Source: Desulfopila aestuarii DSM 18488 (GTDB taxonomy: Bacteria; Desulfobacterota; Desulfobulbia; Desulfobulbales; Desulfocapsaceae). From it: a DNA stretch of 61,736 nt. The notes under the pieces were generated by a model. The model ran no database searches and was not told the DNA's origin. It saw nothing but the letters and a program-made list of their open reading frames with translations. A program made the translations under genes and the position numbers. Position 1 is the stretch's first letter. Each line of letters starts with the position of its first letter. Where the stretch lies: NCBI RefSeq assembly GCF_900143695.1, contig NZ_FRFE01000030.1, positions 1 through 61,736 of the forward strand. The letters run 5' to 3'. This document shows positions 54,494-61,736 of this stretch, in pieces.

Positions 54494-55192
54494 TCAATTG
54501 AGATTGCACGGTAGCCTTTTCACCACTTCTATACCAGTCAGTGAAACCTCGGCCTGGTAGGCAAGCACGCTAACACCTTTTGCTGCTGCTTCCTTCAGTG
54601 TCTCGCTGTAGAGTAGATCGATATGTTTTGCCGGGGCAAAACTCTTCGCATCCAGCCGCTGAACCAGAAAAAAAATGCAGGCACCATGGCCGTTGTTAGC
54701 AAGGGTCATCAGCTCGTGGAGGTGTTTGGTGCCCCGGGAGGTGACAGCATCGGGAAACATCGCTATACCTTTCTCGACGAGTGAGCAGTTTTTTACTTCC
54801 ACATAGGTTGTTTCTTCGCCCCGGCTGATCGCCAGATCAAGCCGACTCCCCTTGGCAACTGTAACCTCTCTCTTGATGTGATCAACATATTGAAACTCAG
54901 GAATCCGGCCCATTTCTACTGCCTCGGCCACGAGGCTATTGGTGCGAGAGGTATTAACTCCGACCCAAGTGTCACGATCCTGCACCATTTCAAGTGTGTG
55001 GGGATATTTTCTACCGGGGTTGTCGGAGTGTGAAAATGCCACAAGACTCCCTGGCGTTGAGCAAGAACGCATCGAGCCTGTGTTGGGGCAGTGGATGGTC
55101 AGGATTTGTCCGTCAGATAGCTTGACATCTACCAAAAATCGCTTGTATCGTTGAACGAGTGTGGCTGTTGCCAATGGAGGATTAAAAAACAT
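54494..55192 (-). CDS. sfsA: SfsA family protein
   Basis: A 232-residue protein of normal SfsA length: RYKRFLVDVKLSDGQILTIH, CPNTGSMRSCSTPGS, KYPHTLEMV, GVNTSRTNSLVAEAV, then a nuclease-like core (SRLDLAISRGEETTYVEVKN) and FPDAVTSRGTKHLHELMTL. Its biological role is unclear; in E. coli it affects sugar fermentation and binds DNA. It converges on pyrC and diverges from gap. Confidence 0.94.
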   Translation of the reverse strand: MFFNPPLATATLVQRYKRFLVDVKLSDGQILTIHCPNTGSMRSCSTPGSLVAFSHSDNPGRKYPHTLEMVQDRDTWVGVNTSRTNSLVAEAVEMGRIPEFQYVDHIKREVTVAKGSRLDLAISRGEETTYVEVKNCSLVEKGIAMFPDAVTSRGTKHLHELMTLANNGHGACIFFLVQRLDAKSFAPAKHIDLLYSETLKEAAAKGVSVLAYQAEVSLTGIEVVKRLPCNLN

Positions 55193-55367
55193 GTATTTTG
55201 TGCTGATTTGTGGTAATTATTCAAGCTTTTGTCATGATGGACAGATTCCGATCGAACACGCCGAATATCTCCATCAACCGTCAATTTTTCGTTGGGATGG
55301 TTGCGGGCAAGACTCGCGGACATTAAACAATGTATTTTTACTCTACCTATAAAGGAGAACGAATGCC

Positions 55368-56585
55368 ATGAATTTAGGGATAAACGGTCTAGGACGTATC
55401 GGTAAACTCTCACTATGGCATCATGTTTCCCGAAAGCATTTTTCCGGGCTTGTCGTAAATATTGGTCGTAACGTAGGCGGGGGACTTCAAGACCTGGCTG
55501 CTGCTATTGAACGGGATTCCACTTATGGCCGCCTGGGCACCTATCTCCATGGGCACAAGACTGGGCGCGTTATTCAGGAGCTCGATGAAGCCAATGGTAC
55601 AATGGTGATTGATGGTGTACCGGTCCGCTTTCTCCGTGAAGCTCGCAACCCCAAAGACATCTCCTGGCGCGAAAACGGAATAAAGCTCGTGGTGGATACC
55701 ACCGGTGTTTTTAAGGATCCGACTGCTGATGCCAGTGACGCCAAAGGCGCAATGCGTGGCCATCTCCATGCCGGTGCTGAAAAGGTGATTCTATCCGCTC
55801 CGTTTAAGATTAAATCCAAAGGCCTCGATATGCCGGAGGATTCCATCACCACGGTAATGGGGATTAATGACGAAATCTATGATCCTGCCAAGCATGCCCT
55901 CATATCTGCAGCTTCGTGCACCACTACCTGCCTCTCTTATATGATAAAACCGCTGATGGAGCGTCTTGGTGCCGATAGAATTCTCAGTGCTTCCATGGTC
56001 ACCGTCCACGCTGCAACTGGCAGCCAGCAGGTTCTTGACCGTTTGCCTGGCGCCGGTGCCGGTGATCTTCGCAAGAATCGTTCTATTTTGAACAATATCA
56101 TCCTGACCACCACCGGTGCTGCCAAGGCTCTGGCATTGGTTATTCCGGAGATGGAGTCTATCGGTTTCATGGCTGAATCTGTACGGATTCCCACCTCTAG
56201 CGGGTCGCTTATTATTTTAGTTCTCAATCTGCAGGATGATCTTGATGCACCGACCAAACGTGCATCAATCAACAATATATATAAGGAATTTGCCGAAATC
56301 AGCCCCTATCTCGAATATACGGAAGAGCAAAATGTAAGCTCCGATATACTGGGTGCACCATTTGCAGCAGCAGTGATTGAGGCCTCGGAGACGCATACCC
56401 GTACCGCCACGATTCCAGTTAATCTTGGCAAGGTGAAAGGTGCAAGCCTCGCTCCCGGTTCCGATTCCATCCTGCATGTTCCCGTAACTCAGGCTGTGGT
56501 ATACGGCTGGTATGACAACGAACTCGGCAGCTACACCAATATGCTTGGCGATCTCACCGTGCAGGTCGCCGAAAAGATGCTGTAG
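55368..56585 (+). CDS. gap: Glyceraldehyde-3-phosphate dehydrogenase, long form
   Basis: A 405-residue protein, about 70 residues longer than typical GAPDH. It has NAD-binding NLGINGLGRIGKLSLW, substrate motif LISAASCTTTC with the catalytic Cys184, and a C-terminal QAVVYGWYDNELGSYTN. Extra segments lie in the N-terminal domain (around 35-75) and near the end (VIEASETHTRTATIPVNLGK). It oxidises glyceraldehyde-3-phosphate with NAD and phosphate. AAAGGAG lies 9 bases before the ATG. It heads the run gap-rimI-pgk-tpiA-secG. Confidence 0.93.
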   Translation: MNLGINGLGRIGKLSLWHHVSRKHFSGLVVNIGRNVGGGLQDLAAAIERDSTYGRLGTYLHGHKTGRVIQELDEANGTMVIDGVPVRFLREARNPKDISWRENGIKLVVDTTGVFKDPTADASDAKGAMRGHLHAGAEKVILSAPFKIKSKGLDMPEDSITTVMGINDEIYDPAKHALISAASCTTTCLSYMIKPLMERLGADRILSASMVTVHAATGSQQVLDRLPGAGAGDLRKNRSILNNIILTTTGAAKALALVIPEMESIGFMAESVRIPTSSGSLIILVLNLQDDLDAPTKRASINNIYKEFAEISPYLEYTEEQNVSSDILGAPFAAAVIEASETHTRTATIPVNLGKVKGASLAPGSDSILHVPVTQAVVYGWYDNELGSYTNMLGDLTVQVAEKML

Positions 56586-56590
56586 AAGTT

Positions 56591-57055
56591 GTGATTGTTC
56601 GTCGCATGGTTCCATCAGACATGGAGCCTGTCGCAGAGATTGAGCAGGAGTCCGTGTCGCCATGGAGTCCTGCTCAGATAACCGAGGAATTGAGCTGTTC
56701 ATGCTCGGTTACCTTGGTCGTCGAAAATGAAGAAGGAATTATCTGCGCATGGTGCTGTGCCCGCTACCTTGGCGAGGAAGCAGAGCTGTTAAAAATTGCT
56801 GTCCATAGAAATATCAGGCGCATAGGTTTGGGTGCAGATTTACTCTCATCGCTGCAACAGTTACTCATTCAACTTGGTGTGGTTGAAATATTTCTTGAAG
56901 TACGGTCGAAAAATGAGCCAGCTCTAGGGCTCTATCAAAAAAATGGTTTCAAAGTGGTGGGGAAGCGGCCCGGTTATTATTCGAATCCCACTGATGATGC
57001 TCTCATTTGTCAATTTCACACCTCTCACGGTGTAATTATAGGTAAGGAGAAATAG
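56591..57055 (+). CDS. rimI: RimI-type ribosomal-protein N-acetyltransferase
   Basis: A 154-residue GNAT protein with MVPSDMEPVAEIEQESVSPW, the acetyl-CoA loop RNIRRIGLGADLL, and FLEVRSKNEPALGLYQKNGFK, which are typical of RimI (acetylation of S18). It starts at a GTG six bases after the gap stop and ends one base before pgk, so translation is coupled in the operon. A housekeeping acetyltransferase inside a glycolytic cluster is unusual. Confidence 0.88.
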   Translation: MIVRRMVPSDMEPVAEIEQESVSPWSPAQITEELSCSCSVTLVVENEEGIICAWCCARYLGEEAELLKIAVHRNIRRIGLGADLLSSLQQLLIQLGVVEIFLEVRSKNEPALGLYQKNGFKVVGKRPGYYSNPTDDALICQFHTSHGVIIGKEK

Positions 57056-57056
57056 A

Positions 57057-58232
57057 ATGAAATCGTTGCTCGATATTGATCTGGCCGGAAAGCGTGTTCT
57101 GGTAAGGGTTGATTTCAACGTGCCGATGGACGGACAGGGGAATATCACTGATGACATTCGCATGGAGATGGCACTCCCCACCATCAAGCATATCCTTGAT
57201 GCCAAAGGAAAGCTTATCCTCTGTTCGCATATGGGACGTCCTGGCGGTAAACGCGTGGATGAGTTGAGTCTTGCTCCGGTGGCAAAACATCTTGGTGAAA
57301 TGCTCGGTTGCCGGGTGACTCTCGCCTCCGATTGCATCGGTCCCGATGTTGAGAAACTTGTTAACAGCATGCAGCCAGGGGATGTGGTGCTGTTGGAGAA
57401 TCTGCGATTTTACAAACAGGAAACAGCCAACGACCCGGAGTTCAGTAAGAGTCTTGCTCGGTTGGCCGATGTTTATGTTAATGACGCCTTTGCTGCGGCC
57501 CACCGGGCCCATGCTTCAGTAGTCGGTGTTGCAGAGCTGCTTTCTGAAAAAGCGGCAGGCTTTCTACTCCAGACTGAGATAGACTATTTCCAGAAGGCAA
57601 TGGGCGATCCGGTACGGCCGCTCGTCGCTTTGGTTGGTGGGGCTAAGGTTTCCTCAAAGCTGGGAGCGTTAGAAAATATGTTGGGCAAGGTTGATCGCAT
57701 GATTATCGGCGGTGCTATGGCCAACACTTTTCTAAAGAGCATGGGTATGGAGGTTGGCACTTCCAAGGTGGAAGACGATCTGCTCGATACCGCCCGCAAC
57801 TTTATGGAAGCTGCCAAGCAGAAAGGCGTGAAACTTTTTCTGCCAGTCGACTTTGTCGTGGCTGACGCATTTAGCGCGGAAGCCATCACGAAAAATGTTA
57901 CGGCTCAGGATGTACCAGTCGGCTGGATGGCGCTTGATATTGGTCCGGCCTCGGTCATCCTATTCAAAGAAGCGCTAGCGGACGCAAAGACCATAGTCTG
58001 GAATGGCCCTATGGGCGCTTTTGAGATGGATCCTTTTGCTCGGGGCACCATGGCTATCTGCCAGGAAGTTGCTACCTCTCACGCGCTGTCCATAACCGGA
58101 GGTGGCGACTCCAATGCAGCGGTGAAAAAAGCGGGTGAGTCGAAAAATATCTCGTACATGTCGACTGGTGGAGGAGCCTTTCTGGAGTTGATGGAAGGAA
58201 AGTCGCTACCGGGAGTGGAAGTGTTGAAGTAG
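57057..58232 (+). CDS. pgk: Phosphoglycerate kinase
   Basis: A 391-residue protein of normal size: KRVLVRVDFNVPMD, LILCSHMGRPGGKR, LLENLRFYKQE, YVNDAFAAAHRAHAS, VALVGGAKVSSKLGAL, GGAMANTFLK and ITGGGDSNAAVKKAG. It exchanges phosphate between 1,3-bisphosphoglycerate and ADP. AAGGAG lies seven bases upstream. One base after rimI. Confidence 0.98.
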   Translation: MKSLLDIDLAGKRVLVRVDFNVPMDGQGNITDDIRMEMALPTIKHILDAKGKLILCSHMGRPGGKRVDELSLAPVAKHLGEMLGCRVTLASDCIGPDVEKLVNSMQPGDVVLLENLRFYKQETANDPEFSKSLARLADVYVNDAFAAAHRAHASVVGVAELLSEKAAGFLLQTEIDYFQKAMGDPVRPLVALVGGAKVSSKLGALENMLGKVDRMIIGGAMANTFLKSMGMEVGTSKVEDDLLDTARNFMEAAKQKGVKLFLPVDFVVADAFSAEAITKNVTAQDVPVGWMALDIGPASVILFKEALADAKTIVWNGPMGAFEMDPFARGTMAICQEVATSHALSITGGGDSNAAVKKAGESKNISYMSTGGGAFLELMEGKSLPGVEVLK

Positions 58233-58342
58233 GGCACACGTATTATCAGGTTTGTGGTAATTGATGAAATAATGATAATACTGAAACGAGACGAAATTCG
58301 AAAAGGAAGGTTTTCCTTCCAGTAATAAATGAGGATACATCG

Positions 58343-59101
58343 ATGAGAAAAGCACTTATGGCTGGCAACTGGAAAATGCACAACACCACTGCCGAAGCTC
58401 GTCAACTTGCGGCTGATGTCGCGAAGGCATGCCGGGACTTTGATGATAGAGAGGTGCTGCTGGCTCCGCCATATACTGTGATGGCGGCAGTGGCTGATGT
58501 CGTAAAAAACACAACGATTCAAGTAGCCTCTCAGAATGTGTGCTGGGAAGATAAAGGTGCGTTCACCGGTGAGATATCCCCGGTAATGGTCAAAGATGTT
58601 GGCGGTTCCGCAGCGATAATTGGACATTCAGAAAGAAGGCAGATTTTCAAGGAGACGGATGAGCTTATCAACCAGCGGGTTCGAGGCGCACTGAAATTTG
58701 GTCTTACCGTAGTCTTCTGTATAGGAGAGACCCTTGATGAGCGTGAAGGCGGAAAGACATTTACCATTTTGGAAGAACAGATCAGAAAAGGTCTAGCAGG
58801 TGTTGCACCTGAGCAGACCAAAGATATTGTCATTGCTTACGAACCGGTATGGGCCATTGGTACCGGAAAAACTGCCAGCAAGGAACAGGCTCAAGAAGCA
58901 CATGCCTTTATCAGAGGGCTTATTGCTGATATGTTCGAAAAAAACGTTGCCGACCAAATGAGAATATTGTATGGTGGCTCGGTCAAATCAACCAACGTCG
59001 ATGAGTTGATGGCTCAGCCAGATATCGACGGCGCTCTGGTTGGTGGAGCTGCGCTGGATGCTGAGTCATTTGGGCGCATTATTAATTTTCAGAAGATGTA
59101 A
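58343..59101 (+). CDS. tpiA: Triosephosphate isomerase
   Basis: A 252-residue TIM barrel: MAGNWKMHNTT (Asn, Lys), IGHSERR (His95), VIAYEPVWAIGTGKTAS (catalytic Glu), ILYGGSVKSTN and GGAALDAESFG. It interconverts the two triose phosphates. It is 110 bases after pgk and 12 before secG. Confidence 0.98.
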   Translation: MRKALMAGNWKMHNTTAEARQLAADVAKACRDFDDREVLLAPPYTVMAAVADVVKNTTIQVASQNVCWEDKGAFTGEISPVMVKDVGGSAAIIGHSERRQIFKETDELINQRVRGALKFGLTVVFCIGETLDEREGGKTFTILEEQIRKGLAGVAPEQTKDIVIAYEPVWAIGTGKTASKEQAQEAHAFIRGLIADMFEKNVADQMRILYGGSVKSTNVDELMAQPDIDGALVGGAALDAESFGRIINFQKM

Positions 59102-59113
59102 GTGAAGGACTGA

Positions 59114-59491
59114 ATGGATACATTACTCACAATAGCACACGTTATCGTTTGCCTGTTTCTGGTAGGCGTTGTCCTACTGCAACATGGCAAAGGTGCCGAT
59201 ATCGGTGCGACTTTCGGTGGGTCCAGTCAGTCGCTTTTCGGCACAGAAGGGCCGCTGCCATTGTTGAACAAGATCACTACAGCAGCTGCGATCATATTTA
59301 TGTTGACCTCTGTGACCCTTGCCTATCTTTCGACAGAAAAAAGTTCTAGCTCTGTTATGAAAAGTGTGGTAAAAGAGCAGCCCATTGCTACGGAAGTGGC
59401 AAAACCAATGGCTACTGAGGATAAAGTTGCGCCTGTAGCCGTGCCTGTTCAAGAGAATGCAGCTCCAGCTGCTGAAGGTGAACAGAAGTAG
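59114..59491 (+). CDS. secG: Protein-export membrane protein SecG
   Basis: A 125-residue protein with two membrane helices: LLTIAHVIVCLFLVGVVLLQ and ITTAAAIIFMLTSVTLAYLS, with the SecG loop HGKGADIGATFGGSSQSLFG between them. The tail after residue 80 is long, proline- and alanine-rich (VAPVAVPVQENAAPAAEGEQ). It is part of the SecYEG channel. It lies 12 bases after tpiA and 17 before tRNA-Leu. Confidence 0.93.
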   Translation: MDTLLTIAHVIVCLFLVGVVLLQHGKGADIGATFGGSSQSLFGTEGPLPLLNKITTAAAIIFMLTSVTLAYLSTEKSSSSVMKSVVKEQPIATEVAKPMATEDKVAPVAVPVQENAAPAAEGEQK

Positions 59492-59508
59492 TAAAAGATA
59501 TTTTGAGT

Positions 59509-59594
59509 GCCGAAGTGGTGGAATTGGTAGACACACTATCTTGAGGGGGTAGCGGGCCAAGCCCGTGCGAGTTCGAGTCTCGCCTTCGGCACCA
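59509..59594 (+). tRNA. tRNA-Leu (anticodon GAG)
   Basis: An 86-base tRNA with CCA. Acceptor stem GCCGAAG/CTTCGGC, anticodon stem CTATC/GGTAG with loop TTGAGGG, a long variable arm (CGGGCCAAGCCCG), and T-arm GCGAG/CTCGC. Confidence 0.96.
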
Positions 59595-59604
59595 AATTTT
59601 ATAT

Positions 59605-59642
59605 AGCCGGAAATCACTGAACACAGTGGTTTCCGGCTTTTT
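59605..59642 (+). terminator. Terminator after tRNA-Leu
   Basis: An AGCCGGAAATCACTG/CAGTGGTTTCCGGCT hairpin followed by five T residues. Confidence 0.9.
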
Positions 59643-60014
59643 GCGTTTCAGGTAATGATATATAATATCAATCTTGACCTGAAATTCCGGGATTTGTTTC
59701 TCTTGTGAAGCTTACTGTCATGACCTTCTGTCTAGTAACGCATTAACCGGCGACATGCAAAGCATATAACGTAATTTAATTTCCAAATGGTGGCCACGAA
59801 TAGGCTTGAGAAGACTAAAAAGGTTTTTTCATATTTGTAAGGAGAGGCAAGGAACAATTTTGACCTGAATACATATTTTTCACCTTGGTGATTTTTCGTC
59901 AAAGACCATAGGACCGTCTCTGGCATCTAGAATATGTTTATCGCTTATTTACTGGCCATGGTTCCACTATAAAGTCTTTATAAGGTCAATAACAATGGCC
60001 GGATAAACTGAAAC
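59643..60014. other. Gene-free stretch
   Basis: AT-rich, with no convincing gene or structure. A minus-strand frame at 59732-59926 has no ribosome site. Confidence 0.4.
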
Positions 60015-60248
60015 GTGGACAATTCTATTATCGCTCGAAGAGGGCGCATAAGTCATAATGAAGGTTTTATTATAGAAGAATGTACACACTGCTGGTTGTT
60101 GAGAAACGAAAAGGGTGCCGAAGCTGTTCGACTTGATATCTGTGCAGTCAAAGGCGTGGCGCTTTATCCAGATGATGACTGGTTATTGGATATTGATGTA
60201 GTTCGAATAGCCTTGCAACTCAATGCAGGCGCTGGAGTAATACAATAA
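60015..60248 (+). CDS. Small unknown protein, 3' end cut by the IS30 element
   Basis: A 77-codon frame starting at a GTG. It reads as coherent protein in the middle (EGFIIEECTHCWLLRNEKGA, WLLDIDVVRIALQLNAGAG), with a CTHC pair. Its stop TAA (60246-60248) is formed inside the left end of the IS30 copy, so the natural 3' end is lost or altered. No family is recognised and no strong ribosome site is seen. Confidence 0.4.
   Translation: MDNSIIARRGRISHNEGFIIEECTHCWLLRNEKGAEAVRLDICAVKGVALYPDDDWLLDIDVVRIALQLNAGAGVIQ
60229..60238 (+). repeat. 10-bp inverted repeat flanking the IS30 copy, left
   Basis: GCGCTGGAGT, the exact reverse complement of 61307-61316. Either an outer part of the IS ends or halves of a palindromic target. 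Confidence 0.75.
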
Positions 60249-61301
60249 GTGCAACAGACTGAAGATTGAAAAGTGAGTGAGTTGAAGATATGGTTTCAGC
60301 TCCTACACTTAACCACGGTCTGTCATGAAAAATCACAACAAGCACTACCAGCAACTCACTCAAGAACAAAGATACCAGATTTCCGGCCTGCCTAAAGCAG
60401 GGATGACACATGCAGCCATCGCCAAGGCAGTTGGTGTCAGTAGTAGCACAATCAGCCGTGAGCTGAAGAGAAACAGTACTGAAAATGGTTATGACCCCAA
60501 GGTCGCGCATTTGCAGAGTATGAACCGGAAAAGCTCAGCGGCCAAAGCAAACAAACGTGATCCAGCAACAGACTCAATTATTCGAGAGTCTCTGGCACTT
60601 GGCTGGTCGCCTGCTGCAATCAGTGTACGAATGCATGTTGAATGTCCCGAGACAAAGAAACTAAGTCACACGACAATTTACAGGTGAGTCGAAGAGAATC
60701 GCAAACAGGGTGGCATGCTCTACACCCGTTTGCCACGCTTTGGAAAGAAACGATGGAAAGGCGGCAAACGCCACAGAAAGGCCGGCGTGGCAATCATCCC
60801 TAATCGTGTGGATATAAGCTCCAGACCCGAGGTTGTCGAACAACGATCACGCCTTGGAGATTGGGAGGGTGACCTTGTTCATGGTGTCAATGTACGTCTG
60901 GTTACATTGGTTGACCGGAGAAGTTGCTTTACCTTGGCTGAGCGTGTGAATCGTAAAAGCAAAGAAGCTGTGGCTGATGCGCTGATTCACCTGCTCGGTA
61001 AAGTACACTCTGCACTGACAGTAACACTGGATAATGGTGGCGAATTTGCAGACCATGCTCGAGTCTCAAACAAGACTGGGGAAATAATATACTTCGCCAG
61101 GCCATATGCAAGCTGGCAGAGAGGGACGAATGAGAACACCAATGGCAGACTCCGCAGATTTTGGCCTAAAAGGTTCGATCTTGCCACCCTCTCAGAGCAG
61201 GAGATTGAGGACGGAGTGTTCGTGGTCAACCTAACACCAAGAAAGTGGTGAACTGTCTGACGCCTCTGGGAGCGTTTACTGTTCGACGTGTCGCACTTAT
61301 T
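60244..61301 (+). mobile_element. IS30-family element (broken transposase)
   Basis: About 1058 bp, with inverted ends sharing AATAAGTGC followed by (A/G)ACA. A two-base AC is on both sides and may be the target duplication. If the outer GCGCTGGAGT is part of the ends, the element spans 60229-61316. The transposase has a stop and a frameshift, so the copy is probably inactive. Confidence 0.78.
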
Positions 61302-61307
61302 ACGTGA
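60325..61307 (+). pseudogene. IS30-family transposase, stop codon and frameshift
   Basis: The front (YQQLTQEQRYQISGLPKAGM, AIAKAVGVSSSTISRELKRN) is the IS30 helix-turn-helix; the rest has SRLGDWEGDLVHG (first Asp), VTLDNGGEFADHA (second Asp) and RPYASWQRGTNENTNGRLRR (Glu). At 60685-60687 an in-frame TGA replaces what is normally TGG (YRW). Near 61248 the reading shifts by one base: the true C-terminus (NCLTPLGAFTVRRVALIT) continues in another frame to 61307, inside the right IS end. Two lesions make it a pseudogene. Confidence 0.88.
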
Positions 61308-61316
61308 CTCCAGCGC
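61307..61316 (-). repeat. 10-bp inverted repeat flanking the IS30 copy, right
   Basis: ACTCCAGCGC, the exact reverse complement of 60229-60238. Confidence 0.75.
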
Positions 61317-61440
61317 TTTGTATGCATAAAACTCCACAATAATCAGACCAGCACGGTATTGCAGTGGTGACAGTTTGATTCTTTGTAGAGTTATAGTCAA
61401 GTCTGGTGTTTGAAGAATCATTCTTAGATATTGACCACCG

Positions 61441-61736
61441 AGGGCGTTCAAAATTTTGTGTCAGTTAACAAGAGCTGATATATACAGCTGACAAAGGAGA
61501 CTGACATGACAGAAGATCAACCAGAATTCGATTTTAACCGTGCCCTTAAAGACCTCCAGGAGGGCAAGGCTCTCATGGGTAAGGAGGGTATCCTTACTCC
61601 GCTGATCAAACAGCTCACCGAGGCAGCTCTTGAAGCAGAACTGGATTCCCACCTCAAACAGGATATCACCGCAAACCGCCGTAATGGTAAAAGCAAAAAG
61701 ACTATCAAATCCATGAATGGCAGCTTTGAGCTAAAT
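61441..61736 (+). mobile_element. IS256-family element, left end (truncated by the window)
   Basis: Begins near GAGGGCGTTCAAAATTTTG, which resembles the ends of IS256/Mutator elements of this group, 65 bases before a transposase start. The right end is outside the window. Confidence 0.7.
61506..61736 (+). CDS. IS256-family (Mutator) transposase, N-terminal part
   Basis: An ATG with AAAGGAG six bases upstream opens a frame that runs to the window end (77 residues). LMGKEGILTPLIKQLTEAAL is the start of IS256 transposases, followed by EAELDSHLKQ and the Arg/Asn-Gly-Lys loop NRRNGKSKKTIKS. The catalytic DDE part is outside. Confidence 0.93.
   Translation, partial: MTEDQPEFDFNRALKDLQEGKALMGKEGILTPLIKQLTEAALEAELDSHLKQDITANRRNGKSKKTIKSMNGSFELN

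Noticed and set aside
1-61736. CRISPR arrays and rRNA genes
   Set aside because: No regularly spaced repeats and no rRNA-like segments were seen in the window.

Overview
The window looks like a chromosome segment of a sulfate-reducer-type Desulfobacterota bacterium, probably Desulfobulbales. This rests on gene content, not on a marker-gene match: a twelve-haem c-type cytochrome, type III glutamine synthetase, a selenocysteine tRNA, a PEP-CTERM protein, a pilMNOP cluster, and a gap-rimI-pgk-tpiA-secG-tRNA-Leu block. No rRNA or CRISPR array was seen.

Region 1 (1-3170) is the end of a genomic island. It holds the tail of an IS66 transposase, a higBA toxin-antitoxin pair and a tyrosine recombinase. 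It stops at a 3' half of tRNA-Arg(TCT) that keeps its own terminator. The rest of the island lies to the left of the window.

Region 2 (3171-9451) is accessory and partly decayed. It contains a secreted DUF1254 protein, a secreted DsrE-like protein, a RelE/ParE-like toxin, an intact IS4-family element with a 9-bp target duplication, and a TauE/SafE permease. The IS and the permease sit between two 31-bp inverted repeats.

Region 3 (9452-30583) is mostly core and metabolic: dodecahaem cytochrome, MFS transporter, YgjP-like protease, RsbU-type phosphatase, flavin reductase, glnN with two operator-like palindromes, acyltransferases, an ADP-ribosyltransferase-like protein next to a J-domain protein, adenine deaminase, RcnB-like and YgjV-like proteins, an NlpC/P60 hydrolase and a class A penicillin-binding protein.

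Region 4 (30876-37740) is the most notable part: a 6.9-kb island inserted in selC and bounded by an 80-bp direct repeat of the tRNA-Sec gene. It carries an integrase, a helicase-like P-loop protein, an AT-rich repeat region, an Abi-alpha (DUF4393) abortive-infection-type gene, an unknown 147-residue protein and a PEP-CTERM protein. Three copies of the palindrome TGTCTCTAGAGACA lie in its non-coding parts, two of them just upstream of the two cargo genes. The promoter-proximal selC copy has a broken T-arm. The intact copy lies at the far end behind island-derived DNA, so the host may depend on the island for its selenocysteine tRNA.

Region 5 (37770-59642) is core: glyQ, a CoA-binding protein, uvrA, secB, a type IV pilus assembly operon on the minus strand (pilM-N-O-P, an AMIN/STN/TPR protein, an MshL-like secretin, a lipoprotein), then lepB-pyrB-pyrC, sfsA, and gap-rimI-pgk-tpiA-secG-tRNA-Leu. 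The secretin functions usually joined in PilQ seem to be split over two genes.

Region 6 (59643-61736) is an IS hot spot: a broken IS30 copy set in a palindrome, then the start of an IS256-family element.
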